DNA from: DATFQE01 sp963733845
GTDB lineage: Bacteria > Actinomycetota > Thermoleophilia > Gaiellales > Gaiellaceae
Assembly: GCA_963733845.1 (NCBI GenBank)
Contig: CAVTEM010000007.1
Coordinates: 682,001-746,000, forward strand
Direction of reading: 5' to 3'
Length of the DNA stretch: 64,000 nt
Below, piece after piece: positions 8,186 to 16,723 of the stretch. How positions within the stretch are numbered: the first letter of the stretch is position 1; each line of letters begins with the position of its first letter. A program made the translations under genes and the position numbers. Under the pieces are notes generated by a model. That model saw only the letters and a list, made by a program, of their open reading frames with translations, did not search any database and was not told the DNA's origin.

Positions 8186-9231
8186 TCGCGGCCGACCTTG
8201 GCCGCGCGCCGCCCGTCGGTCATCACGACGTCGCCGGTGAAGTCGTTCTCGCCGCGGATCAGCGACGAGCCGACCCCGTAGGAGTCGACCGGGACGCCGA
8301 GCTCCTCGAAGCGCCGGATCTTCTCGACCGTGAAGCCGCCCGACACAACGATCTTCACCCGCTCGTAGCCGTCGGCGTCGAGCGCGTCGCGGACCTTGTG
8401 CACGAGCCGCTCGTTGACCCCGCGTGGGTCGAAGTCGCCGAGCTCGCTCCAGAGCGAGAGGTCGACGAGCTGCCCGCTCGTGTCGAGCCGGACGCCCCAG
8501 AGCCGCGGACCGAGTGCACGGGCCACCTCCAGGGCGGTCCGCACCGAATCGTTCTCGAAGTCGACGAGCACGGTGATGTTGAACTCCTCCGACGCCCACT
8601 CGGCGAACTTCGTCGCGGCGAGGACGGTGTTGCCGCCGTACGCCGAGATCAGCGCGTGCGGGACGGTGCCGATCCCGCTGCCGCCCCACCAGGACGCCTG
8701 TGCCTCCGTGGTCATCCCGATCGGCGCCCCGACCAGCGCGCCGGCGACGTGGGCGGCGTACCCGTCGCCCGTCTGGACGCGATGGTGGTCGTGCCTGGCC
8801 GGCATGAAGATGATCGGCTTGCGGTTCGCCGCCTCGAGCACGCGCGTGACGTTCGTCGAGATCAAGGTCCGGCGTGCGAGCGTGCCGAGGTAAACGGTCT
8901 CGAGATGGGCGAAGAGCGTGTAGTCGCCCTCGATCGTCATCACCGTCTCCCAGGGCTCGATGCGGTCGCCGTCGTGGAGCGCATGCACGGTCAGCTCGTC
9001 CCAGTCGTCGGCGCAGAGCTTGAGGATCGCGATCGCCTCGTCGATGCCGCCGAGCACCGCGTCCTTCTTCTGGAAGACCTGCATGACCACGCGCGGGTGC
9101 CGCTCGTCCGCCAGCAGCGCGGCGCGTGTGTGATTGAAGTACGCGTCCGTGTAGTAGCCCTCCCGCATCTTCTCGACGGGGAGCTCGAAGATCTCCGGCG
9201 GGAGCCGCTTACGCTGGGTCTCGACCGCCAT
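8149..9231 (-). CDS. pncB: nicotinate phosphoribosyltransferase
   Basis: A 360-residue type-II PRTase. It would join nicotinate to PRPP to give nicotinate mononucleotide. Landmarks are YYTDAYFNHTR near the N-terminus, FAHLETVYLGTLARRTLISTNV, the PRPP-site region FMPARHDHHRVQTGDGYA, LVDFENDSVRTALEVA, GVRLDTSG, and IVVSGGFTVEKIRRFE followed by VDSYGVGSSL. Its start overlaps the DUF1385 gene by 23 bp, so both are likely on one transcript, and its 3' end overlaps the convergent nicotinamidase-like gene. The pair forms a compact NAD salvage locus. Confidence 0.9.
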   Translation of the reverse strand: MAVETQRKRLPPEIFELPVEKMREGYYTDAYFNHTRAALLADERHPRVVMQVFQKKDAVLGGIDEAIAILKLCADDWDELTVHALHDGDRIEPWETVMTIEGDYTLFAHLETVYLGTLARRTLISTNVTRVLEAANRKPIIFMPARHDHHRVQTGDGYAAHVAGALVGAPIGMTTEAQASWWGGSGIGTVPHALISAYGGNTVLAATKFAEWASEEFNITVLVDFENDSVRTALEVARALGPRLWGVRLDTSGQLVDLSLWSELGDFDPRGVNERLVHKVRDALDADGYERVKIVVSGGFTVEKIRRFEELGVPVDSYGVGSSLIRGENDFTGDVVMTDGRRAAKVGRDYRPNPRLELVT

Positions 9232-9998
9232 CTTCGAGCCTGAGACACGCGGCCAGGGCCGCCTCGGCGACCTCCAGCTGCTCGGGTGTGGGCTCTGCCG
9301 TCGCGATCCGGTGCTGCAGCTCGTGTCCGGGCTTCGCGAGCGCCTTCGAGAGCCTGTGGTCGGGGTGCCGGACCATCCAGCCGAAGATCTCGGTCGACGG
9401 CGGCGACGGCCCCCACGGTGGCCACGCTGCGGGCCGCGCTGCGCAGGTGGACCGGCGCGCGGGCGGCGAGCGCGTTCCCGATCGTGAGCGTGGCCAGGAG
9501 CGGGACCAGCAGGTGCGAGCCGCAGCGCTCGTGCTCACGCGCGCGCACCTCGCCGTGCTCGTAGCTCCCGATCGAGATGTGCTCGGCGCCGTGGTAGGCG
9601 GCGAGCTCGCCGCCCCGCAGCGCGAGCGCGGCCGGGGCGAGTGATGCCAGGGTCGCGACCGTCTCCCGGGCAGCCGGGCCGAGACTCCGCGAGCCGCGAG
9701 CCAGGCCTGCGATGCCCACGCTCGCCACCATCGCGGTCAGGACGCGCGGCTTCTCGAACGGCAGGCGCGCCGCCGGAAGCGACCGCCGCACCTCGGGCAG
9801 GAGCAGGAACACCTCGGCGAGCTTCGCGGGCCCGCGCAGGATCGGGTTCTCCACCTCGGCAGAGCGGAAACGCTTCGAGGCCGAGGCAACCTGCAGCACC
9901 CCGTCGGGACGCCTGACCGCGCACGCCCAGGCGGTGGGCCCGTGGACGAGAACGCCGTTCGCGAGTGCCATCCCGCCGAGACGGATCTTCTCGGTCAT
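9209..9998 (-). CDS. DUF1385 family membrane protein (frame break in the given sequence)
   Basis: Two overlapping frames together make one DUF1385 (YqhQ-like) protein. The first starts MTEKIRLGGMALANGVLVHG and includes the conserved YHGAEHISIGSYEHGEV and ERCGSHLLVP; the second carries STEIFGWMVRHPDHRL and the C-terminal family end PGHELQHRIATAEPTPEQLE. The switch lies around 9385-9415 and equals one extra base. Membrane helices follow the Cys-containing motif. The role of the family is unknown. It lies directly upstream of, and overlaps, pncB. The ATG at 9998 is supported by TAGCCT 6 nt upstream. Confidence 0.78.
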
Positions 9999-10004
9999 GT
10001 GAAC

Positions 10005-10010
10005 AGGCTA
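10005..10010 (-). promoter_or_regulatory. -10 element of a putative leaderless promoter (DUF1385 gene)
   Basis: TAGCCT on the minus strand, 6 nt before the ATG at 9998. The same hexamer is used at 13330 and 17336. Confidence 0.55.
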
Positions 10011-10017
10011 CTCAGCC

Positions 10018-10063
10018 GAACTCGTTCATGGTGAGGGCTCGGGCCTTACCGTGAAGCGAGTTC
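10018..10063. terminator. long imperfect hairpin after the M20 peptidase gene
   Basis: Arms 10018-10036 and 10044-10063 pair almost completely, with one bulge and a few mismatches, around a 7-nt GC-rich loop. One arm begins at the peptidase stop codon. There is no T-tract, so it could be a factor-assisted terminator or an mRNA-stabilising stem between the peptidase and DUF1385 genes. Confidence 0.5.
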
Positions 10064-11369
10064 ATTTCAGGACGGTCTGCGCGGCCTCGCGCAGGAAGCG
10101 GACGCCCAGGCCGAGGTCGTCCACATGCGCCCGTTCGTCGGCCGAGTGGATGAGCCTCGCGGCCAGCTCCGGGTCCATCGCGCGCATCGGGAAGAATCCG
10201 TAGGCGACCGTGCCGAAGGCCTCCCGCAGCCAGTGGCTGTCGGTGAAGCCGGCGACCATCACGGGAGCCAGCTGCGCTCCCGGCTCGAGCCCCTCCACGA
10301 AGGTCTCGACCGCGTCCCAGAGCGGCGACTCCATGGTCGAGCGGGTCCCGCCCCAGGCCTCGATCCACTCGAGCTCGTACGACCCCTCGCCGAGCACCTC
10401 GCGGATCAGGGGCTCGGCGTCCGCCGGCAGCTGTCCCGGCAGGAGCCGGCAGTCCACGGTCACGTCGCAGCGCGCAGGGATGACGTTCCGCTTCTGCGAA
10501 GCCACGACCATCGTCGGCGACAGGGTCAGGGAGAGCAGCGGCTCGACGAGGTCGCCCGCCAGCGGGTGGATCGCGCGGGCTCGGCCGAGCGCCTCCTCGA
10601 CGCCGGTCGGCCGCTCCCCCGTCAGCACTTCGAGGAAGGCCGCCGTTTCCGGGCCGAGCGTCCGCTCGGGCCGGTAGGCCGCGAGCCGCTCGATCAGGCG
10701 TGCCGCCTTGACGAGCGCGTTGTCGGCGATCCCGGGCATCGATGCGTGCCCGCTGCGGCCGTGGACGGCGAGCGTGAACGGCGCGCTCATCTTCTCGGCG
10801 GCCGAGCAGAGGTACAGCACGCGCCCGCCGAGCTCGAGCCGGTCGCCCGCGCCCTCGTTGAGCGCGTACTCGCAGCGGACGGCCTCCGGGTGGGCGCGTA
10901 CGAGCCACTGCAGTCCGAAGTCCTCGCCCACCTCCTCGTCGGCCGTCGCCGCGAAGATCAGGTCGCCCGACGGCTCGAAGCCCTCGCGCGCGAGCGAGGC
11001 GATCGCGACGGCGCTCGCCGCCACCTGGCCCTTCATGTCGAGCGCGCCTCGACCCCAGACGTGCTCGTCGCGGAGCTCGCCCGACCATGGATCGACCTGC
11101 CACTCGGACGCGTCCGCGAGCACGGTGTCCGTGTGGGAGAGCAGGAGCAGGCGAGCACCGCCGCCGCCCGGAATGCGGGCGACGAGGTTGGCACGGTCCG
11201 GCACCTTGGCGAACAACTCGCAGCGGACGCCGTTGTCTTCGAGGTAGCTGCGGAGCAGCTCGGCCGCCCGCGTCTCGTTGCCGGGCGGGTTGACGGTGTC
11301 GAGACGGATCAGCTCCCGGAGAAGCTCGACCGTCTCCTCCCTGAGCGCGTCGGACACGTCCGTAGCCAA
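10062..11369 (-). CDS. M20 family zinc peptidase/deacylase
   Basis: A 435-residue amidohydrolase-type peptidase of the ArgE/DapE/ACY1/CPG2 group. Metal-site motifs are in order: LLLLSHTDTV (His, then catalytic Asp), WGRGALDMKGQ (bridging Asp), AATADEEVG (catalytic Glu-Glu), and late in the protein GFTDSHWLREAFG with YGFFPM. The dimerisation domain lies between, at VHGRSGHASMPG. Substrate cannot be told: N-acyl amino acids or small peptides are typical. The TTG start at 11369 has TATGCT 8 nt upstream, overlapping the -10 of the divergent rarA. Confidence 0.87.
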   Translation of the reverse strand: MATDVSDALREETVELLRELIRLDTVNPPGNETRAAELLRSYLEDNGVRCELFAKVPDRANLVARIPGGGGARLLLLSHTDTVLADASEWQVDPWSGELRDEHVWGRGALDMKGQVAASAVAIASLAREGFEPSGDLIFAATADEEVGEDFGLQWLVRAHPEAVRCEYALNEGAGDRLELGGRVLYLCSAAEKMSAPFTLAVHGRSGHASMPGIADNALVKAARLIERLAAYRPERTLGPETAAFLEVLTGERPTGVEEALGRARAIHPLAGDLVEPLLSLTLSPTMVVASQKRNVIPARCDVTVDCRLLPGQLPADAEPLIREVLGEGSYELEWIEAWGGTRSTMESPLWDAVETFVEGLEPGAQLAPVMVAGFTDSHWLREAFGTVAYGFFPMRAMDPELAARLIHSADERAHVDDLGLGVRFLREAAQTVLK

Positions 11370-11377
11370 GGCGCGCC

Positions 11378-11383
11378 AGCATA
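11378..11383 (-). promoter_or_regulatory. -10 element of a putative leaderless promoter (M20 peptidase)
   Basis: TATGCT on the minus strand, 8 nt before the TTG start at 11369. It overlaps the rarA -10 on the other strand by four bases. Confidence 0.5.
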
Positions 11384-11385
11384 CT
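11380..11385 (+). promoter_or_regulatory. putative -10 element of rarA
   Basis: CATACT, 8 nt before the GTG at 11394; a weaker match to TANNNT. The region between the divergent start codons is only 24 bp. Confidence 0.4.
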
Positions 11386-11393
11386 TGGACGTC

Positions 11394-12650
11394 GTGGGCG
11401 ACCTGTTCTCGGAAGCGGCGAGCCGGCGGCTGCCGGAGGTGGCCCCACTGGCGATCAGGGTGCGGCCGCAGACCCTGGACGAGTTCGTCGGCCAGCGCCA
11501 GATCCTCGGCGACCGTTCGGCGCTGCGCACGGGCATCGAGCAGGACCGCGTCGGCTCAATGATCCTGTTCGGGCCGCCAGGGAGCGGCAAGACGACGCTC
11601 GCGCGCATCGTCGCGCACAGCACCGGCGCCGCCTTCGAGGAACTCTCGGCAGTGTCGGCGACGGTCGCGGACGTTCGGCGGGTGCTCGCGTCCGCGCGGG
11701 AGCGGCTCGGCGCGAACGGGCAGCGGACGATCCTCTTCCTCGACGAGATCCACCGCTTCAACAAGGCGCAGCAGGACGCTCTGCTACCGGCCGTCGAGGA
11801 CGGCGTCGTGACGCTGATCGGCGCGACGACGGAGAACCCGTACTTCGAGGTCAACTCCGCGCTCCTCTCGCGCATGCAGCTCTACGAGCTCGAGCCGCAC
11901 TCCGATGAGGATCTCGCCGTCGTGACCGACCGCGGGGCGGCGGAGCTCGGCGTGGAGGTTGGCGGGGAGGTCCGCGACCTGATCGTCCGCCGCGCAGGCG
12001 GAGACGCTCGACACGCGCTGAACATCCTCGAGCTGGCCGCGCAGACGGCCGCCGCCGAAGGTGTCCCAGTGGGGGACGAGCACGTCGAGGACGCCGCCCG
12101 CAAGCGTCCGCTCGTCTACGACAAGGGCGGAGACGCGCACTACGACTTCATCTCCGCCTTCATCAAGTCGATGCGGGGCTCCGACCCCGACGCCGCGGTC
12201 TACTACCTCGCCGCGATGCTCGAGGGCGGCGAGGATCCACGTTTCATCGCCAGGCGCATGGTGGTGCTCGCCTCCGAAGACGTCGGGAACGCCGACCCGC
12301 GGGCGCTCCTCGTGGCCGTCGCCGCCGCGCAGGCCGTCGAGCACGTCGGCCTTCCCGAGGCGCGGCTCAACCTGGCGCAGGCGGCGATCTACCTGGCACG
12401 GGCCCCGAAGTCGAACGCCGTCATCAAGGCGCTCGGCGCAGCCGCTGCAGACGTTCGCGAGCACGGCCACCTGCGCCCCCCGGACGAGCTTCGGGACGCG
12501 AGCTACTACGGCGCGAGGAAGCTCGGCCGAGGCGAGGGGTACGTCTATCCCCACTCCGATCCGGCGGGCTTCGACGTGGACAACCTCCCCGACGAGCTGA
12601 AGGGCCGGCGCTACTACGAGCCGTCGGGCAACGGCGAGGAGACCGGCTAG
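11394..12650 (+). CDS. rarA: replication-associated recombination protein A (RarA/MgsA) AAA+ ATPase
   Basis: A 418-residue clamp-loader-like AAA+ protein. PLAIRVRPQTLDEFVGQ is the family opening; Walker A is GPPGSGKTT, Walker B is TILFLDEIHRFNKAQQDALL, sensor 1 is IGATTENPYFEVNSALLSR. The C-terminal half has DFISAFIKSMRGSDPDAA, the MgsA tetramerisation and DNA-interaction region. RarA/MgsA acts at stalled forks together with single-strand-binding protein. The GTG at 11394 is preferred; TTG at 11385 would add three residues. Intact in one frame. It converges on a phosphoesterase gene 9 bp away. Confidence 0.92.
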   Translation: MGDLFSEAASRRLPEVAPLAIRVRPQTLDEFVGQRQILGDRSALRTGIEQDRVGSMILFGPPGSGKTTLARIVAHSTGAAFEELSAVSATVADVRRVLASARERLGANGQRTILFLDEIHRFNKAQQDALLPAVEDGVVTLIGATTENPYFEVNSALLSRMQLYELEPHSDEDLAVVTDRGAAELGVEVGGEVRDLIVRRAGGDARHALNILELAAQTAAAEGVPVGDEHVEDAARKRPLVYDKGGDAHYDFISAFIKSMRGSDPDAAVYYLAAMLEGGEDPRFIARRMVVLASEDVGNADPRALLVAVAAAQAVEHVGLPEARLNLAQAAIYLARAPKSNAVIKALGAAAADVREHGHLRPPDELRDASYYGARKLGRGEGYVYPHSDPAGFDVDNLPDELKGRRYYEPSGNGEETG

Positions 12651-12659
12651 GAGGACTTG

Positions 12660-13328
12660 TCAGTCGTGGCCATGCTCGAGGCGCTGGACGACCATCGGGC
12701 CGAACGGGCCCGGAACCGTCCGGAAGCCGGCGATCGCTCGCTCGACGTCGTAGCCCGTGCGCCGCAGCTCGAAGCTCCCGTCGCCGCGGCGCACGGCCCA
12801 GGCGGCACTCGTGCCGTCCAGTGGCATACCGACGCTGCCCGGGTTGAGCAGCTCCGTGCCGTTCGGCCCCGGCCGGCGGAATTGTTGGTGGCTGTGCCCA
12901 AACACGACCGTCCGGTCGCGAACGCCGCCGAGCATCCGCTCCTCGCCGGGCTCGGGCTCGCGCGCGAAGCTCTCCACGTCGGAGATCGGCGAGCCGTGCA
13001 CGTACAGGACACCGTCCAGCTCGACGTCGGTCTGGAGCGAGTAGAGCCAACCCTCGTCGTTATCGAGCCCGGACTCCAGCTGCGCCAGCGCCTCCATCAC
13101 CTCGGGCCGGTCGGTCGGCGGCTCGCGCAGCCAGCGCTCGCCGTTGCCCCGGATCCAGGTCGAAGCCGGGAGCGCGCGCAGGCGCTCGACCGTCTCCAGC
13201 GCCCACGGGGAGTACGCGGCGAAGTCGCCGCCGAGGAGGTAGCCGTCCGCACCCTCCTCCTGCGCCTCGTCGAGTACCGCCTCGAGCGCTGGGAGGTTGC
13301 CATGGATGTCGTAGAGCAGAGCGAGCAC
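12660..13328 (-). CDS. calcineurin-like metallophosphoesterase
   Basis: A 222-residue protein with the full set of dinuclear metal motifs: DIHGN near the start, LLGGDF, IRGNGERW (in place of the common GNHE), VHGSPIS and FGHSHQQF. The arrangement matches YfcE/MJ0936-type phosphodiesterases. Substrate is unknown. A GGAAGG Shine-Dalgarno lies 4 nt before the GTG start. Its start is only 14 bp from that of the divergent electron-transfer flavoprotein gene, so its promoter must lie inside that coding region. Confidence 0.85.
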   Translation of the reverse strand: MLALLYDIHGNLPALEAVLDEAQEEGADGYLLGGDFAAYSPWALETVERLRALPASTWIRGNGERWLREPPTDRPEVMEALAQLESGLDNDEGWLYSLQTDVELDGVLYVHGSPISDVESFAREPEPGEERMLGGVRDRTVVFGHSHQQFRRPGPNGTELLNPGSVGMPLDGTSAAWAVRRGDGSFELRRTGYDVERAIAGFRTVPGPFGPMVVQRLEHGHD

Positions 13329-13329
13329 G

Positions 13330-13335
13330 TAGCCT
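13330..13335 (+). promoter_or_regulatory. -10 element of a putative leaderless promoter (ETF fusion)
   Basis: TAGCCT, 7 nt before the GTG at 13343, with no Shine-Dalgarno sequence. Confidence 0.5.
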
Positions 13336-13342
13336 TCCGGCC

Positions 13343-15097
13343 GTGAAGATAGTCGTCCTCGTCAAGCAGGTTCCACACCCCGAGGCGATCGAGTTCGACG
13401 AGGAGACGAAGAACCTGAAGCGGGAGGGCGTCCCGCTCCTGCTCAACCCGTTCGACCGCGCCGCCGTTCGCGCCGCCGTCGCGCTGCGCGACCCTGAGGG
13501 CGAGGTCGTGACGATGACGATGGGCCCACCGTCGGCGGAGGCTGCCCTGCGCGAGACGCTCGCCCTGGGCGCCGATCGAGCGATCCTGCTCTCCGACCGC
13601 GTCTTCGCCGTCGCCGACACGATCGGCACCTCACGCACGATCGCGCTCGCGCTGCAGAAGGAGGGGGACGCCGATCTGGTCCTGTGCGGGCGCAAGACGA
13701 TCGACGCCGAGACGTGGCAGGTCCCGGCGGAGGTGGCGGCTTTCCTCGACTACCCGCAGGTGACGAGCGCGACCGCGCTCGAGTGGACCGAGCACGGCCT
13801 CGACGTCCGCCGCGAGACCGGCGCAGGCGAGGAGACGGTGGCGCTCGAGCTGCCGGCGGTGGTCTCGATGGCACGCGCCGACGACGAGGAGGTCGGCCAG
13901 GGCGAGGGCAGGGTCGACACGTGGACGGCGGCCGACCTCGTTGAGGACGTGAAGGAGAACGACCCGCGCTTCGGCCAGACGGGCTCTCCGACGCGTGTTC
14001 TCGCCGTCCGCGACGTCACTCCCGAGCGGCAGGGCAAGCGCGTCGAGAGCGCCGAGGAGGCCGCGGACGCGGTCGCCGCCCTTCTGGCCGAGCGCGCCCG
14101 CGAACCGCTCTCATGGGAGAAGCCAGGGCACGTCGCCGAGCAACCCGCTGCCCGCTATGACGCCTGGTCGGTGGTCGAGGTCCGGGACGGCCGCCCTACG
14201 CGCACCTCGCTCGAGCTCGTCGGCAAGACACGGGAGCTGGCGGGAAAGCTCGGCGGACGCGGTGTCGCCGTCCTCGCAGGCCACGAGATCGACGCCGCCG
14301 CCAGAGAGGCGATTCGCCACGGCGCCGAAGCGGCGTACGTCGTCGACGACGAGTCGCTGGCCGACTACGACGGCGAGGCCGTCGCGGCCGCGCTGCGCGT
14401 CGTGGTCGAAGCCGAGCGGCCGCACGTGCTGCTGATCCCGGCGAGCGTGCGCGGGCGCGACTACGGGCCCCGGCTCGCCGGCGAGCTCGAGCTCGGGATG
14501 ACGGGAGACTGCGTCAACGTGGACATCGCCAAGGCGGGGCGGCTCGTGCAGACGAAGCCGGCGTACGGCGGGAACATCGTCTCGATCATCCTCACTGCCA
14601 CGACCCCGCAGTTGGCGACCGTGAGGCCGCGCATGTTCGACCCGCTCGACGCCCGCGATGCGGACGGCGAGGTGCACCACGTCGCGCTCGACGAGGGTCG
14701 GCGCGCCCGCAGCCACATGGTCGCGCGCGGCGACGAGCTGGACGCGTGGCGGCTGGACGAGGCCGAGCTGGTCGTCCTGCTCGGACCGGACGGGGGCTCT
14801 GTCGCCGAGACCTCCGCCGCCGCCCGCGAGGCCGGCGCCGCTTTCGGGGTGACCCGCGAGCGGTGCGAGCATGGCGATGCCCCCTGGGACTACCACGTCG
14901 GCCTGTTCGGGCGTCCGGTCGCGCCGCGTGTCCTGGTCGCCGTCGGCGTTCCGGGCGGGTTCGAGCAGCTCACCGGCTTCGTCAAGGCAAGCGTCGTCGT
15001 GGCACTACCCGAGGCGAACTGGCCCGCGGACATCCAGGTCGCCGAAGGCTCGGCTGGAGTCGCGGAGCTGGTCAACCGCGTCGCGACCGCGCTCTAG
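13343..15097 (+). CDS. fused electron-transfer flavoprotein, beta-alpha
   Basis: A 584-residue single chain. Residues 1-230 are EtfB: MKIVVLVKQVPHPEAIEFD, LLLNPFDRAAVRAAVAL, LALGADRAILLSD and the nucleotide-loop DLVLCGRKTIDAETWQVP. Residues 270-584 are EtfA, with GMTGDCVNVDIAKAGRL and TKPAYGGNIVSI...ATVRPRMF. The final FAD domain is recognisable but altered: the usual GQTG, ISG and INKD positions read VGLFG, VPGG and LPEA. It would pass electrons from dehydrogenases to a quinone reductase. ETF subunits are usually separate genes; here order beta then alpha is kept. A receiver-domain gene follows 17 bp later. Confidence 0.88.
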   Translation: MKIVVLVKQVPHPEAIEFDEETKNLKREGVPLLLNPFDRAAVRAAVALRDPEGEVVTMTMGPPSAEAALRETLALGADRAILLSDRVFAVADTIGTSRTIALALQKEGDADLVLCGRKTIDAETWQVPAEVAAFLDYPQVTSATALEWTEHGLDVRRETGAGEETVALELPAVVSMARADDEEVGQGEGRVDTWTAADLVEDVKENDPRFGQTGSPTRVLAVRDVTPERQGKRVESAEEAADAVAALLAERAREPLSWEKPGHVAEQPAARYDAWSVVEVRDGRPTRTSLELVGKTRELAGKLGGRGVAVLAGHEIDAAAREAIRHGAEAAYVVDDESLADYDGEAVAAALRVVVEAERPHVLLIPASVRGRDYGPRLAGELELGMTGDCVNVDIAKAGRLVQTKPAYGGNIVSIILTATTPQLATVRPRMFDPLDARDADGEVHHVALDEGRRARSHMVARGDELDAWRLDEAELVVLLGPDGGSVAETSAAAREAGAAFGVTRERCEHGDAPWDYHVGLFGRPVAPRVLVAVGVPGGFEQLTGFVKASVVVALPEANWPADIQVAEGSAGVAELVNRVATAL

Positions 15098-15101
15098 CCG
15101 T

Positions 15102-15107
15102 TACGCT
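15102..15107 (+). promoter_or_regulatory. -10 element of a putative leaderless promoter (receiver protein)
   Basis: TACGCT, exactly 7 nt before the ATG at 15115, in the 17-bp gap after the flavoprotein gene. Confidence 0.45.
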
Positions 15108-15114
15108 CGCCGCC

Positions 15115-15513
15115 ATGGGGGAGGACGTCATCCGTGTCGTCCTGGCCGACGACGACGAGGCTTTCCTCGAATCGCTGAGGGAGCTGATTCAGGCGCACCC
15201 GTCCCTCTCGGTGGAGGCGACCGCGACCGACGGCGTCCGCGCAACCGAGCTGGTGCGCGAGCTCGAGCCCGACGCGCTCGTGATCGACCTGCACATGCCC
15301 CGGCTGGACGGCGTGGGCGCGATCGCCCAACTGCGGGCGCAGCACCCCGAGCTGTGCTTGATCGCCCTGACGGGCGACGAGTCTCGTGAGATCCACGAGG
15401 AGGTCGCGAAGGCCGGCGGCGATGCTGTCCTGCTCAAGAGCGAGATGGTCGAGAACCTCGCCGAAAGGCTGGTCGCGACGATCCCGCTGCTCCACCCGGC
15501 GCCCGAGGCCTGA
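15115..15513 (+). CDS. stand-alone response-regulator receiver domain
   Basis: 132 residues forming only a CheY-like receiver. The acidic pair is in VVLADDDEAF, the phospho-acceptor Asp in ALVIDLHMPRLDG, the switch Thr in LIALTGDE and the conserved Lys in AVLLKSEM. No output domain is present, so it acts by protein contact or as a phosphate relay. No kinase is adjacent. It lies between the flavoprotein and an enolase-superfamily gene. Start chosen by the receiver's first strand and the upstream TACGCT. Confidence 0.88.
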   Translation: MGEDVIRVVLADDDEAFLESLRELIQAHPSLSVEATATDGVRATELVRELEPDALVIDLHMPRLDGVGAIAQLRAQHPELCLIALTGDESREIHEEVAKAGGDAVLLKSEMVENLAERLVATIPLLHPAPEA

Positions 15514-15532
15514 CCCGGGCGGGATCCCGACG

Positions 15533-16594
15533 ATGCACGGGGAATCGCTGTGGCCGCGGGTCGCAGAGCTGCCGCTCGCCGTCGAGGCGTGCGAGTACCA
15601 CCGCCTGCACGCCGTCCTCGCCGACGAGTTCGACCGCATCACGACGCACGTGCGGCTCGTCGGCGGCGGAACGGAGGGGCTGGGCGAGGACGTCTCGGCG
15701 TTCCGCGAGGACGGCACCACGCTGCACGAGACCCAGCCGTCGCTGCCCCTCGCGGGCGAGTGGACGCTGGCCGGCTTCTGCGAGCACCTCGCCGGGCTCG
15801 CGCTGTGGCCGGAGCCGCCGGAGTGGGACGTGGCGCTGCGCCTGCGTCGCTGGGCGTTCGAGTCGGCGGCCCTCGACCTCGCGCTCCGCCAGGCCGGCCG
15901 ACCGCTGCACGACGTGCTCGGGCTCGAGCCGAAGCCCGTGCGTTTCGTCAACTCGCTCGGCCTCGGCAAGGAGCCGTCGATCGAGCCGGTGCGCCGGCGG
16001 CTCGCCCGCTCTCCCGGAGTCCGCTTCAAGCTCGACGCGGAGGCGAACTGGGCGCCGGCGCTCGTCGACGAGGTCGCGGCGACCGACGCGGTCGACACGA
16101 TCGACTTCAAGGGCCAGTACGGCTTCGAGGTGAAGGATCCCGCGGCGCTGTGCGCGCTGTACGACCACATCCTCGCCGCGTTCCCGGACGCCTACCTCGA
16201 GGACCCGCACGACCTGCCCGAGATCGCGGAGCGGCTCGGCGATCACGTCGAGCGGGTGTCCTACGACGCGCCGATCCGCAGCGCCGAGGACATCGGCGCG
16301 ACGCCGCTCCCCGCACGCGTCGTGAACGTCAAGCCGGCGCGCATCGGCGATCTGCAACGGCTGTTCGAGGTCTACGCGCGCTGCGCGCGGGAGCGGCGGC
16401 CCATGTACGGCGGAGGCTTCGGGGAGCTGGGCGTCGGCCGCGGGCAGATCGAGCTGCTCGCCGCGCTGTTCCACGCGGACGCGCCGAACGACGTGGCGCC
16501 GAGCGCGTACAACGAGGACGACCCGCCGGGCCGACTGCCGGCCAGCCCGCTGGCGCCGAGCCCCGCGCCGACCGGGTTCCGCTGGACGGCATAG
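15533..16594 (+). CDS. enolase-superfamily (mandelate racemase/muconate lactonizing type) enzyme
   Basis: A 353-residue protein with a C-terminal barrel of the enolase superfamily. FKLDAEANW gives a Lys and a metal Asp, AYLEDPHDLP the Glu ligand, RVSYDAPI the third acidic position, and VVNVKPARIGDL the second catalytic Lys. GGGFGELGVGRGQIELLAAL is the typical last strand. Dipeptide epimerases, muconate cycloisomerases and o-succinylbenzoate synthases share this scaffold, and the sequence does not tell which. It starts 19 bp after the receiver gene and may share its transcript. Confidence 0.72.
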   Translation: MHGESLWPRVAELPLAVEACEYHRLHAVLADEFDRITTHVRLVGGGTEGLGEDVSAFREDGTTLHETQPSLPLAGEWTLAGFCEHLAGLALWPEPPEWDVALRLRRWAFESAALDLALRQAGRPLHDVLGLEPKPVRFVNSLGLGKEPSIEPVRRRLARSPGVRFKLDAEANWAPALVDEVAATDAVDTIDFKGQYGFEVKDPAALCALYDHILAAFPDAYLEDPHDLPEIAERLGDHVERVSYDAPIRSAEDIGATPLPARVVNVKPARIGDLQRLFEVYARCARERRPMYGGGFGELGVGRGQIELLAALFHADAPNDVAPSAYNEDDPPGRLPASPLAPSPAPTGFRWTA

Positions 16595-16637
16595 GACTCC
16601 TGCGGGAATTCGGCGGCCACTTCCGAACGACTCCCAG

Positions 16638-16710
16638 TGGCGAGGGCCGGAATCGAACCGGCGACACCACGGTTTTCAGCCGTGTGCTCTACCAACTGAG
16701 CTACCTCGCC
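16638..16710 (-). tRNA. tRNA-Phe (anticodon GAA)
   Basis: A 73-nt cloverleaf on the minus strand. The 7-bp acceptor stem is GGCGAGG/CCTCGCC with discriminator A; the D arm has GCTCAGTTGGTAGAGC; the anticodon stem CACGG/CCGTG encloses loop CTGAAAA, giving GAA; the T arm is CCGG TTCGATT CCGG. No CCA is encoded. It sits between the enolase-superfamily gene and yceH. Confidence 0.97.
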
Positions 16711-16723
16711 CTGGCCGGACAGA

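Noticed and set aside
10125..12650. An 841-residue RarA
   Set aside because: The first 420 residues are antisense to the M20 peptidase; RarA begins at the VGDLF segment near 11394.
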